From NCBI GenBank assembly GCA_014379815.1, contig JACMLA010000366.1:1-5455 (forward strand): a stretch of 5,455 bases of DNA. Direction: 5' to 3'. Source of the stretch: Bryobacteraceae bacterium (GTDB lineage: Bacteria > Acidobacteriota > Terriglobia > Bryobacterales > Bryobacteraceae). Within the stretch, counting starts at the first letter, position 1. Every line of letters starts with the position of its first letter. Under the pieces are notes generated by a model. That model was not told where the DNA came from. It did not search any database and saw only the letters and a program-made list of their open reading frames with translations. Shown piece by piece: positions 1 to 5,455 of the stretch. The translations under genes were made by a program, and so were the position numbers.

Positions 1-1
1 C

Positions 2-271
2 GCCACATTCGCGCTTGGCTCACAGGACAAAAAATTTGCGCTGGCCGCTGATGTCGTCTGTAAGAATCCCGAGGACGCCGCCGTTCTGAGGGCGCAACTG
101 GAGGGCATAACGAAGATGCTGGCCAGCCTGATCGCCCGCGAACAAAAGACACCTAGTGCAGCCGATCTTAGCGGTATCCTCACCACCGGCCAGTTTGAAC
201 GCGTGGAACGTCGCGTCCGCGCCAAATGGACCGTGGAGCAGGCTTTTCTCGACTCGCTGGCCGGCTCGTAA
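2..271 (+). CDS. C-terminal fragment of an unrecognised protein
   Basis: An open frame enters from the left edge and ends at TAA 269-271, leaving about 89 residues. The start lies outside the window. The visible part begins with a short hydrophobic/beta-like stretch (ATFALGSQDKKFALAADVV), followed by a predicted long helix (PEDAAVLRAQLEGITKMLASL). It then has a polar linker and ends in a segment with basic residues and the tail WTVEQAFLDSLAGS. The strand-helix-strand pattern, with a helix rich in A/L/E, resembles the C-terminal halves of uncharacterised secreted acidobacterial proteins, but I recognise no named domain and no catalytic motif. It converges on the FAS1 gene with only 27 bases between the two stop codons. 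That it is a real gene is likely, because the frame is open and compositionally protein-like. The function is unknown. Confidence 0.6.
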   Translation, partial: ATFALGSQDKKFALAADVVCKNPEDAAVLRAQLEGITKMLASLIAREQKTPSAADLSGILTTGQFERVERRVRAKWTVEQAFLDSLAGS

Positions 272-298
272 ACATCCGACAAAGATTCTTTACTGGAC

Positions 299-727
299 CT
301 AATCGGCGGCGAACTGGTCCAGCAAGTGAATCAGGCCGTTGCGACAAGCAATATCGCGCTTAATGATGAGAGCGCGGCCGAAACGGCTGCCCTCGGACCG
401 GAACTCGACGGGAATGCTGTCCCCGGAGATCGTTTTTACCGATGAGATAAGCCGCAGATCGGCCTCTGTCTGCCGTCCCTTTACAATATGCTTCGCCACG
501 ATTTCCCCCAGGCGTTCCCGCTCGGCGAGAAGATCCCCAGGCATGCTTTCAAAGGCCCGGTTCACCGGGGCAAAAAGAGTTCTTGAGTTCGGTTCGCGAA
601 GCTCCGATGCGAGGCCGGAGCGCTCCAGCATCTGCACAAAACTTTGCAATTCTGACAACTGATGTGCCGTCTCGAGGATGTCACCTGTCTGCAGGCTTTC
701 GTCGACACCTGTGCCCTGATTAGTCAT
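299..727 (-). CDS. FAS1 (fasciclin) domain protein, small, no signal peptide
   Basis: A 142-residue protein made almost entirely of one fasciclin domain. The H1-like motif is TLFAPVNRAFESMP (residues 50-63), the central histidine motif is AKHIVKGR (78-85), and the H2-like motif is NGLIHLLDQF (130-139) at the very C-terminus. All are in the order and spacing of bacterial FAS1 domains, and the length is right for a single-domain member. FAS1 domains usually act outside the cell in adhesion or polymer binding, but the N-terminus here is polar and has no visible signal peptide or lipobox. It may therefore be cytoplasmic, or its leader may be missing or mis-started. The ATG at 725-727 overlaps the stop of the upstream DUF1684 gene by 8 bases (ATGACTAA). 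No strong Shine-Dalgarno is visible, so translational coupling is likely. The family call is firm and the physiological role is unknown. Confidence 0.88.
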   Translation of the reverse strand: MTNQGTGVDESLQTGDILETAHQLSELQSFVQMLERSGLASELREPNSRTLFAPVNRAFESMPGDLLAERERLGEIVAKHIVKGRQTEADLRLISSVKTISGDSIPVEFRSEGSRFGRALIIKRDIACRNGLIHLLDQFAAD

Positions 728-1592
728 GCTGTTGCTGACGCCTGCTGGCCGCGGTTGTGTACATCATTTCGCCAGCATCAACCGGAACGGTAAGCCGGTT
801 CTCCGGCGGCGGCAGAGGACAAGTAGCATACGGAGTGAAGACGCAGGGCGGATTGTACGCCTGATTAAAGTCAAGGCTCACGTGGCCGTCTACCGGCAGC
901 GCTGTATAAATAAACCGTGCCGCCGCGTAGGTACTCCTGCCGGAAGTAGCATCGCGAAACACGAAAAATAAGCGTTCGCCCTCTCGCACAGGAGTCAGCT
1001 GAAGAGTCTGCCCTTTGCGCTCCCACTCCACGTAGCCAGGGCTCTGATACTCCTGTTTGTCTCCTGCTTGCGCGTCGAACACCATCTTCCGTGGTTTCGG
1101 AACAAAGCGAGCCTTGACGTTCCACGTGTTGTCGACCGGAAACCATTTGAGGCCTTGAAACTCACTCCGGGCTTTACCGTCGGGATCCTTCATCCGCACT
1201 CCAAGTTTGGTGCCGCGCTCAATAATATGTAAGCGGATACGACCGATTCCCAGCACGTCAGGAGTACCACTCTTATCGGTTCGTAACTCGGCCGCACGAG
1301 AGCGCTGGCCATTCAGCCGAACTTCCACTCGATCGTCTGCTTGAAAGGTAACTACCCGGCCTTTACGAAACAGCACTCCCGCCTGAACGGGAGAACCAGG
1401 CGGCAACTCAACCCGCGAGCCTCTCTTAGACCCGATCGTGTTCTCGCCCTCATTCAGCCAGAACAGGCCGGTCAGCGAAAGCCATCCATCCTCGGCTTTC
1501 AGAGTCGTTTCGCGCTGCGTACGCCACTCGTCGATACTGGTTTGGTAATCCGAAGAAGCAAGAGCAAAAGCGAGTAACAGTGCCCTGAACAT
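720..1592 (-). CDS. DUF1684 domain protein, secreted
   Basis: A 290-residue protein from the start chosen here. The early motif is W23 followed by DGWLSLTGLFWLNEGENTIG (residues 35-54). The C-terminal signature is DFNQAYNPPC, then TPYATCPLPPPENRL (241-267), with the conserved pair C250 and C258 and a final DAGE. Both are diagnostic of the DUF1684 family, and the length is close to the family norm. The biochemical role of the family is not known to me. I chose ATG 1590-1592 because it gives a compact signal-like leader (MFRALLLAFALASS) directly before the mature part. A start at 1637 in the same frame would add 15 residues and overlap the divergent transporter gene. No clear Shine-Dalgarno precedes either start. 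It is the first gene of a two-gene unit with the FAS1 gene and is likely periplasmic. The C-terminal tail RRQQQHD is charged and not conserved-looking. Confidence 0.88.
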   Translation of the reverse strand: MFRALLLAFALASSDYQTSIDEWRTQRETTLKAEDGWLSLTGLFWLNEGENTIGSKRGSRVELPPGSPVQAGVLFRKGRVVTFQADDRVEVRLNGQRSRAAELRTDKSGTPDVLGIGRIRLHIIERGTKLGVRMKDPDGKARSEFQGLKWFPVDNTWNVKARFVPKPRKMVFDAQAGDKQEYQSPGYVEWERKGQTLQLTPVREGERLFFVFRDATSGRSTYAAARFIYTALPVDGHVSLDFNQAYNPPCVFTPYATCPLPPPENRLTVPVDAGEMMYTTAASRRQQQHD

Positions 1593-1626
1593 GGTACTTG
1601 GATGTGAAAGCAGTCCAAATCGGTGC

Positions 1627-1634
1627 AGGAGGGG
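1627..1634 (+). promoter_or_regulatory. Ribosome binding site deciding the CDF start
   Basis: AGGAGGGG lies just upstream of TTG 1637, with 4 bases between the AGGAGG core and the codon. It is the only strong Shine-Dalgarno near the beginning of this gene and argues for TTG 1637 over the TTG at 1598, which has no such site. The spacing is a little short, so the choice is likely but not certain. Confidence 0.55.
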
Positions 1635-1636
1635 CA

Positions 1637-2527
1637 TTGCTGCCTGAGGCGCGTCTGGAGGCGGGCCGCCGATGGGCGTTTTTCAGCGTCGCCGCCAGTC
1701 TGGCGTTGGCTGTTCTCAACATAACCACAGGTGTAATCAGCCATTCCACTTCTGTCACTGCCGCAGGTCTTGAGTTCGCCGGGGATGTGCTTGCATCTCT
1801 CATTGTCTTCCTCGGAATGTGGATGGCGTCCCGACCCGCCGATGAGGATCATCCTTATGGTCATGGGCGTTTCGAAATACTTGCCGGCTTGATCGTCGGC
1901 ATCATTCTGGTGGTAGCCGGAGCAGGGATCGGGCTGCACTCTATGCGCAGCCTGACGGCGGACCCGGTGACTCCTCTGGCCGCGGCAATCTGGGCTCCCG
2001 TTCTTTCGGCAATTGTGAAGGCGGTGACAGCGGTGTCCAAGTTCCGGATCGGCAGGCAAATCGGCAGTGCCGCTCTGATAGCCGACGCATGGAACGATTC
2101 CGTGGATATCCTGTCTGCCACGACCGCAGTTTCTGCGCTAGCGCTTACACTTTCCGATCCCACCCGCTTCGCGCATGCTGACGCGTACGGCGGCTTCGCT
2201 GTCGGCATCATCGTCGTGGTAACCGGACTAAGGGTAGTCCGGGACACTTCGCTGGAGCTCACAGACACAATGCCGCCCGTCTCGCTTCTTGAAGAGATTC
2301 GGAACGTGGCTCTGGAGGTTTCCGGAGTCGAAGGTGTCGAGAAGTGCTTTGCCCGAAAGACCGGCTTCCGGTATCACGTCGATTTGCACATTGAAGTCGA
2401 CCCTGCGATGACCGTTGCAGAATCCCACGCCATTGCACACCGCGTTCAGGAGCACCTCGTAGAGCGAGTCGCTTTTGTCGCAGGAGTGCTGGTTCACATC
2501 GAACCGGTTCCATCCAGTCGCAAGTGA
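1637..2527 (+). CDS. Cation diffusion facilitator (CDF) family transporter with variant metal site
   Basis: An inner-membrane divalent-cation/proton antiporter of about 296 residues. Six membrane segments are apparent at roughly residues 13-36, 38-64, 80-101, 115-131, 145-172 and 180-198. A cytoplasmic ferredoxin-like domain follows, carrying HVDLHIEVD (247-255) and VHIEP (286-290). The CDF hallmark RPADEDHPYGHGRFE (66-80) sits after TM2 and supplies D69, H72 and H76 of the loop site. The membrane transport site is unusual: TM2 has E46xxxD50 and TM5 has N153xxxD157, where zinc CDFs such as YiiP have DxxxD and HxxxD. Candidate C-terminal domain ligands are H247, H251, H264, H268 and H287. The start is TTG at 1637, preceded by AGGAGGGG. 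An in-frame TTG at 1598 and a GTG at 1604 lack any ribosome binding site. It is probably the first gene of the operon with the two enzymes downstream. The family is certain; the metal is not. Confidence 0.92.
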   Translation: MLPEARLEAGRRWAFFSVAASLALAVLNITTGVISHSTSVTAAGLEFAGDVLASLIVFLGMWMASRPADEDHPYGHGRFEILAGLIVGIILVVAGAGIGLHSMRSLTADPVTPLAAAIWAPVLSAIVKAVTAVSKFRIGRQIGSAALIADAWNDSVDILSATTAVSALALTLSDPTRFAHADAYGGFAVGIIVVVTGLRVVRDTSLELTDTMPPVSLLEEIRNVALEVSGVEGVEKCFARKTGFRYHVDLHIEVDPAMTVAESHAIAHRVQEHLVERVAFVAGVLVHIEPVPSSRK

Positions 2528-2539
2528 TAGTATTTCGGC

Positions 2540-3880
2540 ATGCGGGCAACGCGACGTGTATTTGTTGGAGGACTCGCGGCTGCCTCATACAGTCGCATCC
2601 TTGGTGCGAATGATCGTGTGCAGGTCGGCTTCATAGGCTACGGTCTAATCGGAGCCCAGCACGTGTACGACTTCAGCAATCAGCGCGATGTCGATATGGC
2701 CGCAATGTGCGACGTCTACCAGCCTCGTCTGGAGCAAGGCGTCCAGGCATGCGGAGGCAAAGCGAAACCGTATCGCGACTTCCGAAAAATGCTGGAGAAC
2801 CGCGATCTGCAGGCAATCGTCGTCTCCACGCCGGACCACTGGCATTGCCTCGCTGCGATGATGGCGTGCGCCGCCGGCAAGGACGTCTATGTGGAAAAGC
2901 CTCTAAGCGTCTTTGCAAAGGAAGGCCGATGGCTGACGCAGGTTGCCCGGCGGACAAACCGCGTCGTACAGGTAGGAACGCAACAGCGCAGTGGGAAACA
3001 CTACGCGCAGGGCAGGGAGCTGATCCGTTCTGGTCGCATCGGGAAAGTGATCTCCGCCCGGGCCGGACACTACCGCAACATTATGCCAGGTTTCGGAGCA
3101 CCGCCCGACGCGAGTGCACCATCGGAATTCGACTACGACATGTGGCTCGGACCCGCGCCGTCCCGGCCGTACAATCCGAAGCGCGGCATCTATCATTTCC
3201 GCTGGTTCTGGGACTATTCAGGCGGACAGATGACAAATCTTGGAGCGCACGAGATCGACATCGTCCAGTGGTACCTCGATCACAAAGGACCACAGAAGGT
3301 GTCCTCGTTCGGAGGCCGGACCGCACTCGAAGACAACGGCGAAACACCCGACGTTCAGGACGCGATCTTTCAGTATCCGGGCATGACGATGTCGTACTCG
3401 TTCCGCGAAACGAGCGCGGGAAGCAGATCCGGCCAGACTCTTGAGTTCTTCGGAACCAAAGGTAGTCTGCAGATCACACGGTCCGGCCTGACGGTTCTCT
3501 CCGATACGAAATCCGATCCGGCGAATTCGATACCGCAGTTTCGCGGTCACAGCGCCGGTGGTCCACAGCGCAGCACGGTCGCACCTGAAGCGTGGACGGA
3601 ACCTGTGAAGATTGCTGGGTCCTCCCCGGAGCAGTTCGATCTCCACGTTCGCAACTTTCTGGACTGCATCAAGTCGCGCCAGCGCCCGGTTGCCGATGTA
3701 GAGGATGGCCACCGGACAGCGGTCGCCTGCCACCTCGCGAACATCTCTCTCCGTACTGGATCTGCCCTGCAATGGGATCCGGAAACCGAAACGCTGAAAG
3801 GGAGCCCCGAAGCTGCCGCGATGCTGGAACGCCCCTATCGAAAGCCATGGGATAGCGTGCTGAAAGGTCTGATCACATGA
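2540..3880 (+). CDS. Gfo/Idh/MocA family oxidoreductase with Tat signal
   Basis: An NAD(P)-dependent dehydrogenase of 446 residues, probably acting on a sugar, sugar derivative or glycoside and probably exported. The N-terminus TRRVFVGG (residues 4-11) is a twin-arginine motif, followed by a short hydrophobic stretch and the SYSRILGAND common in acidobacterial relatives. The Rossmann domain follows with GFIGYGLIG (30-38), D58 at the end of the second strand, STPDHWH (96-102) and the family hallmark YVEKPLS (117-123). The C-terminal domain has DYDMWLGPAP (198-207), then FRWFWDYSGGQMTNLGAHEID (220-240) with H237 and D240 in the usual catalytic HxxD position. The length is normal for the secreted subgroup. 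It lies 12 bases after the CDF stop and overlaps the next gene by 4 bases. No good Shine-Dalgarno is visible, so coupling to upstream translation is plausible. The substrate cannot be read from the sequence. Confidence 0.95.
   Translation: MRATRRVFVGGLAAASYSRILGANDRVQVGFIGYGLIGAQHVYDFSNQRDVDMAAMCDVYQPRLEQGVQACGGKAKPYRDFRKMLENRDLQAIVVSTPDHWHCLAAMMACAAGKDVYVEKPLSVFAKEGRWLTQVARRTNRVVQVGTQQRSGKHYAQGRELIRSGRIGKVISARAGHYRNIMPGFGAPPDASAPSEFDYDMWLGPAPSRPYNPKRGIYHFRWFWDYSGGQMTNLGAHEIDIVQWYLDHKGPQKVSSFGGRTALEDNGETPDVQDAIFQYPGMTMSYSFRETSAGSRSGQTLEFFGTKGSLQITRSGLTVLSDTKSDPANSIPQFRGHSAGGPQRSTVAPEAWTEPVKIAGSSPEQFDLHVRNFLDCIKSRQRPVADVEDGHRTAVACHLANISLRTGSALQWDPETETLKGSPEAAAMLERPYRKPWDSVLKGLIT
3863..3867 (+). 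promoter_or_regulatory. Ribosome binding site inside the oxidoreductase gene
   Basis: AAAGG lies inside the last codons of the oxidoreductase gene, 9 bases before the overlapping ATG 3877. It supports independent or coupled initiation of the isomerase gene at the ATGA overlap. Confidence 0.5.
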
Positions 3881-4863
3881 CACGTCGTACGATGCTCGCG
3901 ACATCCGCAGGTGCGGCACTGGCCGCGGCCCAGCCTCCAGCCCGCTCAAAACTGGCAATCGCTACAACCTGCTATTTGTCCTATCTGAAGCCGCGCGAAA
4001 CTCTGGAGTTTCTGGAGCGTGGGATTCGGCTCGGCGCCCCTGGCATTCAGTCGGGGCTCACTTCGCTGGAACCCGACTATCTCGATCGGCTCGAACGCCG
4101 CCTGAAAGAAACCGGCCTCTTTCTCGAGGTAATGGTCGGCTTGCCTGGCGTCGACATGAGCAAATTCATAGCAACGGTCGAAGCGTCCAAAAAGCTCGGT
4201 GCGGTAGCAATGCGAGCTGGCTGCCTGAGCGGCAGGCGATACGAAACGTTCAGTTCCCTTGACGAATGGAAAAAGTTTGTTTCCGAATCGAAAGCGGCAG
4301 TCGCAAGGGCCGTTACGATCGCAGACAAGTACAAGATGCCTTTGGCACTGGAGAACCACAAAGACTGGACCGTAGATGAGTTTGTTGCGATCCTGCGTTC
4401 CTACTCCAGCGAGTACTTCGGAGTGTGTCTGGATACAGGCAACAACATCTCGCTCCTGGACGACCCTTACGAAGTGGTCGAGCGACTCGCGCCGTGGGCC
4501 CTGTCGACGCACATCAAAGACATGGGGGTAGCCCCGGCCAAAGACGGATTCCTCCTGTCCGAGGTGGTTCTGGGAACCGGAATGCTCGACATGAAGAGAA
4601 TCATCGACACGATCCAAAAGGCTCGCCCGAAGACCAAACTAACGCTGGAGATGATCACGAGAGATCCTTTGCGGGTCCCGGCCATGACCGAAAAATATTG
4701 GGCAACGTTTCCCGACCGCAACGGCAAATACCTGGCCAGCACCTTTCGCCTGGTGCGGGACAACGCGAAAACGCTCCCAGTCTTCAGTCACCTAAGCAAA
4801 ACCGAGCAACTTGCAGCAGAAGAAGAAAACGTCAGACGCTGCCTAGCCTCCATGCCAGCATAA
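3877..4863 (+). CDS. Xylose-isomerase-like TIM-barrel sugar epimerase/isomerase with Tat signal
   Basis: A 328-residue member of the sugar phosphate isomerase/epimerase (AP endonuclease 2-like) superfamily. The leader MTRRTML then ATSAGAALAAAQ is a short twin-arginine signal, with a likely cleavage after A18 (AAA-Q). In the barrel all four usual metal ligands are seen: E159 in ALENHKDW, D186 in CLDTGNN, H212 in STHIKD (with K214 and D215) and E258 in LTLEMI. The GTG at 233-235 is also typical. An intact site suggests an active Mn/Co/Zn/Mg-type enzyme that isomerises, epimerises or cleaves a carbohydrate. The ATG overlaps the stop of the oxidoreductase gene (ATGA), and AAAGG at 3863-3867 stands 9 bases upstream as its ribosome binding site. 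The overlap and matching export signals imply that the two enzymes act in one extracytoplasmic pathway. The exact substrate is unknown. The C-terminal tail is charged (about 305-328). Confidence 0.93.
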   Translation: MTRRTMLATSAGAALAAAQPPARSKLAIATTCYLSYLKPRETLEFLERGIRLGAPGIQSGLTSLEPDYLDRLERRLKETGLFLEVMVGLPGVDMSKFIATVEASKKLGAVAMRAGCLSGRRYETFSSLDEWKKFVSESKAAVARAVTIADKYKMPLALENHKDWTVDEFVAILRSYSSEYFGVCLDTGNNISLLDDPYEVVERLAPWALSTHIKDMGVAPAKDGFLLSEVVLGTGMLDMKRIIDTIQKARPKTKLTLEMITRDPLRVPAMTEKYWATFPDRNGKYLASTFRLVRDNAKTLPVFSHLSKTEQLAAEEENVRRCLASMPA

Positions 4864-4885
4864 TCTTCAGGGCGTTTCACTAGAT

Positions 4886-4921
4886 AGAGACTGCAGAGAG
4901 ACCTGTAGAGAGAGACTGCGG
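4886..4921. repeat. Three imperfect copies of AGAGAC(C)TGyrG
   Basis: Three near-identical purine-rich units follow the isomerase stop: AGAGACTGCAG at 4886-4896, AGAGACCTGTAG at 4897-4908 and AGAGACTGCGG at 4911-4921. The first two abut and the third follows after two bases. CTGCAG (4891-4896) can also pair with CTGTAG (4903-4908) as a small hairpin with one G-U pair. No gene spans the units, and they may be simple local duplication. Function unknown. Confidence 0.5.
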
Positions 4922-4922
4922 G

Positions 4923-4940
4923 GCGGGCGTCCACGCCTGC
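4923..4940 (+). terminator. GC-rich hairpin downstream of the operon, without a T tract
   Basis: GCGGGCG (4923-4929) pairs with CGCCTGC (4934-4940) around the loop TCCA, giving 7 base pairs including one G-U. It starts 60 bases after the stop of the last operon gene and is the best transcript-end structure there. No run of T follows it, so it is not a canonical intrinsic terminator. It could stabilise the 3' end of the mRNA or mark a factor-dependent end. Confidence 0.3.
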
Positions 4941-5103
4941 AGCGGCTCACAGATTTGATCTCCAGACCCGCCAGTAAACAGATAAATCCCTCTAGGAAAG
5001 AAGCCCTTGAATATCTTTCATCGGCCCGGCCGCGAGTATGCCTTACTTTCTTCAGGTAGTCCGAGGTCAGCCGTTCATGCCCGGTTTTCGGCGCTCTCTG
5101 GTG
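4941..5103. other. Apparent non-coding stretch
   Basis: Between the hairpin and the PIN-like remnant I see no supported gene. A minus-strand frame continues openly from the remnant, but its translation matches nothing I recognise and looks like unconstrained read-through. A weak 4-bp inverted repeat AGAT-TTG-ATCT lies at 4951-4961. Confidence 0.4.
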
Positions 5104-5381
5104 CAGAATGCCCACTTGCGTAATGCTTCCAAATGTGGCTGCGTTCACGGCTTAGAGAACACGCTGCATATGCAGGCGGATGGAAGGCCACTGACCTTGG
5201 CCACGAACAACAATTGCAATCCTGCGGCTCTCTAGATTCCGCTCGTACCGCATGTTGTCGGAAGTCTCCAAAATCTCGAATCCGGCTGTTTCGGTAGCGG
5301 CGGCAAGAAGATCATCGTTTCTCAACTGCTCCCAACCTTGCTGGGCCGCTTCGGTCACTGTTGTCCGGGCAGATGTTCGCG
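5104..5381 (-). pseudogene. Decayed PIN-like (DUF5615-type) small protein
   Basis: On the minus strand, 5155-5358 encodes AAQQGWEQLRNDDLLAAA, then GFEILETSDNMRYERNL, then RRIAIVVRGQGQWPSIRLHMQRVL. This matches, from memory, the core of a common family of about 110-115 residues (GW..L.NG.LL..AE..GF....TTD.N.RYQQNL.GR.IAIVVLG...WP). These are PIN-like proteins of the DUF5615 kind, often thought to be toxins. The frame stops at TAA 5152-5154, yet directly past it the same frame reads AVNAATFGSITQVGIL (to 5104), the expected C-terminus. At the other end the first 20 or so residues, with the first catalytic aspartate, are missing. A piece reading REHLPG (5364-5381) lies in another frame, which suggests a frameshift near 5362-5364. 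It is almost certainly non-functional as the full-length protein. The only start-like codon in the main frame is GTG 5356-5358, which would give 68 residues without the N-terminus. Confidence 0.7.
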
Positions 5382-5455
5382 TTGTGCCGCTGCGACCTCT
5401 GCCCTGACTCGCGCTGTTTTCGTGGGGTGGAGCACGTTAGAGTGCGTTTTGCGGA
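5382..5455. other. Right-edge stretch without a recognised gene
   Basis: This would carry the beginning of the PIN-like gene if it were intact. None of the three minus-strand frames gives the expected N-terminus with an aspartate-containing first strand. One frame reads CSTPRK near 5425, which faintly recalls the 'ECTPRKL' start of some relatives, but the distance to the rest is wrong. I see nothing firm. Confidence 0.3.

Noticed and set aside
281..291. AAAG-ATT-CTTT inverted repeat between the convergent genes as a terminator
   Set aside because: Only 4 weak A-T-rich pairs and no T tract; too weak to support a terminator call.
339..662. 107-residue plus-strand open frame
   Set aside because: Antisense to the FAS1 gene, rich in R/S with no domain; the minus-strand frame has clear FAS1 motifs.
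1593..1637. DUF1684 protein starting at 1637 instead of 1592
   Set aside because: It would put 15 polar residues before the signal-like segment and overlap the CDF gene; ATG 1592 gives a proper leader.
1499..2059. 186-residue minus-strand open frame across the divergent region
   Set aside because: Overlaps the CDF and DUF1684 genes in another frame; low-complexity translation without recognisable motifs.
2707..3444. 245-residue plus-strand open frame
   Set aside because: Arginine-rich shadow in an alternative frame of the Gfo/Idh/MocA gene, a usual effect of GC-rich codons.
3218..3958. 246-residue minus-strand open frame
   Set aside because: Antisense shadow of the oxidoreductase gene; no coherent domain.
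3946..4617. 223-residue minus-strand open frame
   Set aside because: Antisense shadow of the isomerase gene, whose metal-ligand motifs establish the plus strand as coding.
4867..5148. 93-residue minus-strand open frame as an independent gene
   Set aside because: Its first residues are the post-stop C-terminus of the PIN-like pseudogene; the rest is unrecognisable read-through.
5038..5235. 65-residue plus-strand open frame
   Set aside because: Antisense to the PIN-like remnant, with no recognised motif or ribosome binding site.

Overview
This window most resembles the genome of an Acidobacteriota member of the Solibacter/Bryobacter type. That is inferred from family content and style, not from a marker gene. 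Two consecutive enzymes carry twin-arginine leaders typical of that group: a Gfo/Idh/MocA oxidoreductase (with 'SYSRILGAND' after its leader) and a xylose-isomerase-like TIM barrel. A DUF1684 lipoprotein-like secreted protein, a FAS1 protein and moderately high GC fit the same picture. No rRNA, tRNA, CRISPR array or intact mobile element was seen.

Layout. (1) Positions 2-271 (+) hold the C-terminal end of an unrecognised protein that enters from the left. (2) Positions 299-1592 (-) hold a two-gene unit: a secreted DUF1684 protein, then a small FAS1-domain protein whose start overlaps the DUF1684 stop by 8 bases. This unit converges on the left-hand gene. (3) From a 44-base divergent gap, a plus-strand operon runs from 1637 to 4863: a cation diffusion facilitator (CDF) transporter, then a Tat-exported Gfo/Idh/MocA oxidoreductase 12 bases later, then a Tat-exported sugar epimerase/isomerase-like enzyme that overlaps it by ATGA. 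(4) Positions 4864-5455 contain no intact gene. They hold a purine-rich triplicated motif, a GC-rich hairpin and, on the minus strand, the remnant of a small PIN-like (DUF5615-type) protein interrupted by an in-frame stop.

Functional reading. The oxidoreductase/isomerase pair looks like an exported module for oxidising and isomerising or cleaving sugars or glycosides. The isomerase keeps all four expected metal ligands. The CDF protein upstream would move divalent metal out of the cytoplasm. Its membrane metal site is altered at both TM2 and TM5 (ExxxD and NxxxD instead of D/HxxxD and H/DxxxD), so its metal specificity may differ from that of zinc CDFs. The most unusual items are this variant site, the co-location of a metal exporter with an exported metalloenzyme, and the decayed PIN-like gene, whose reading frame can be followed across its stop codon.
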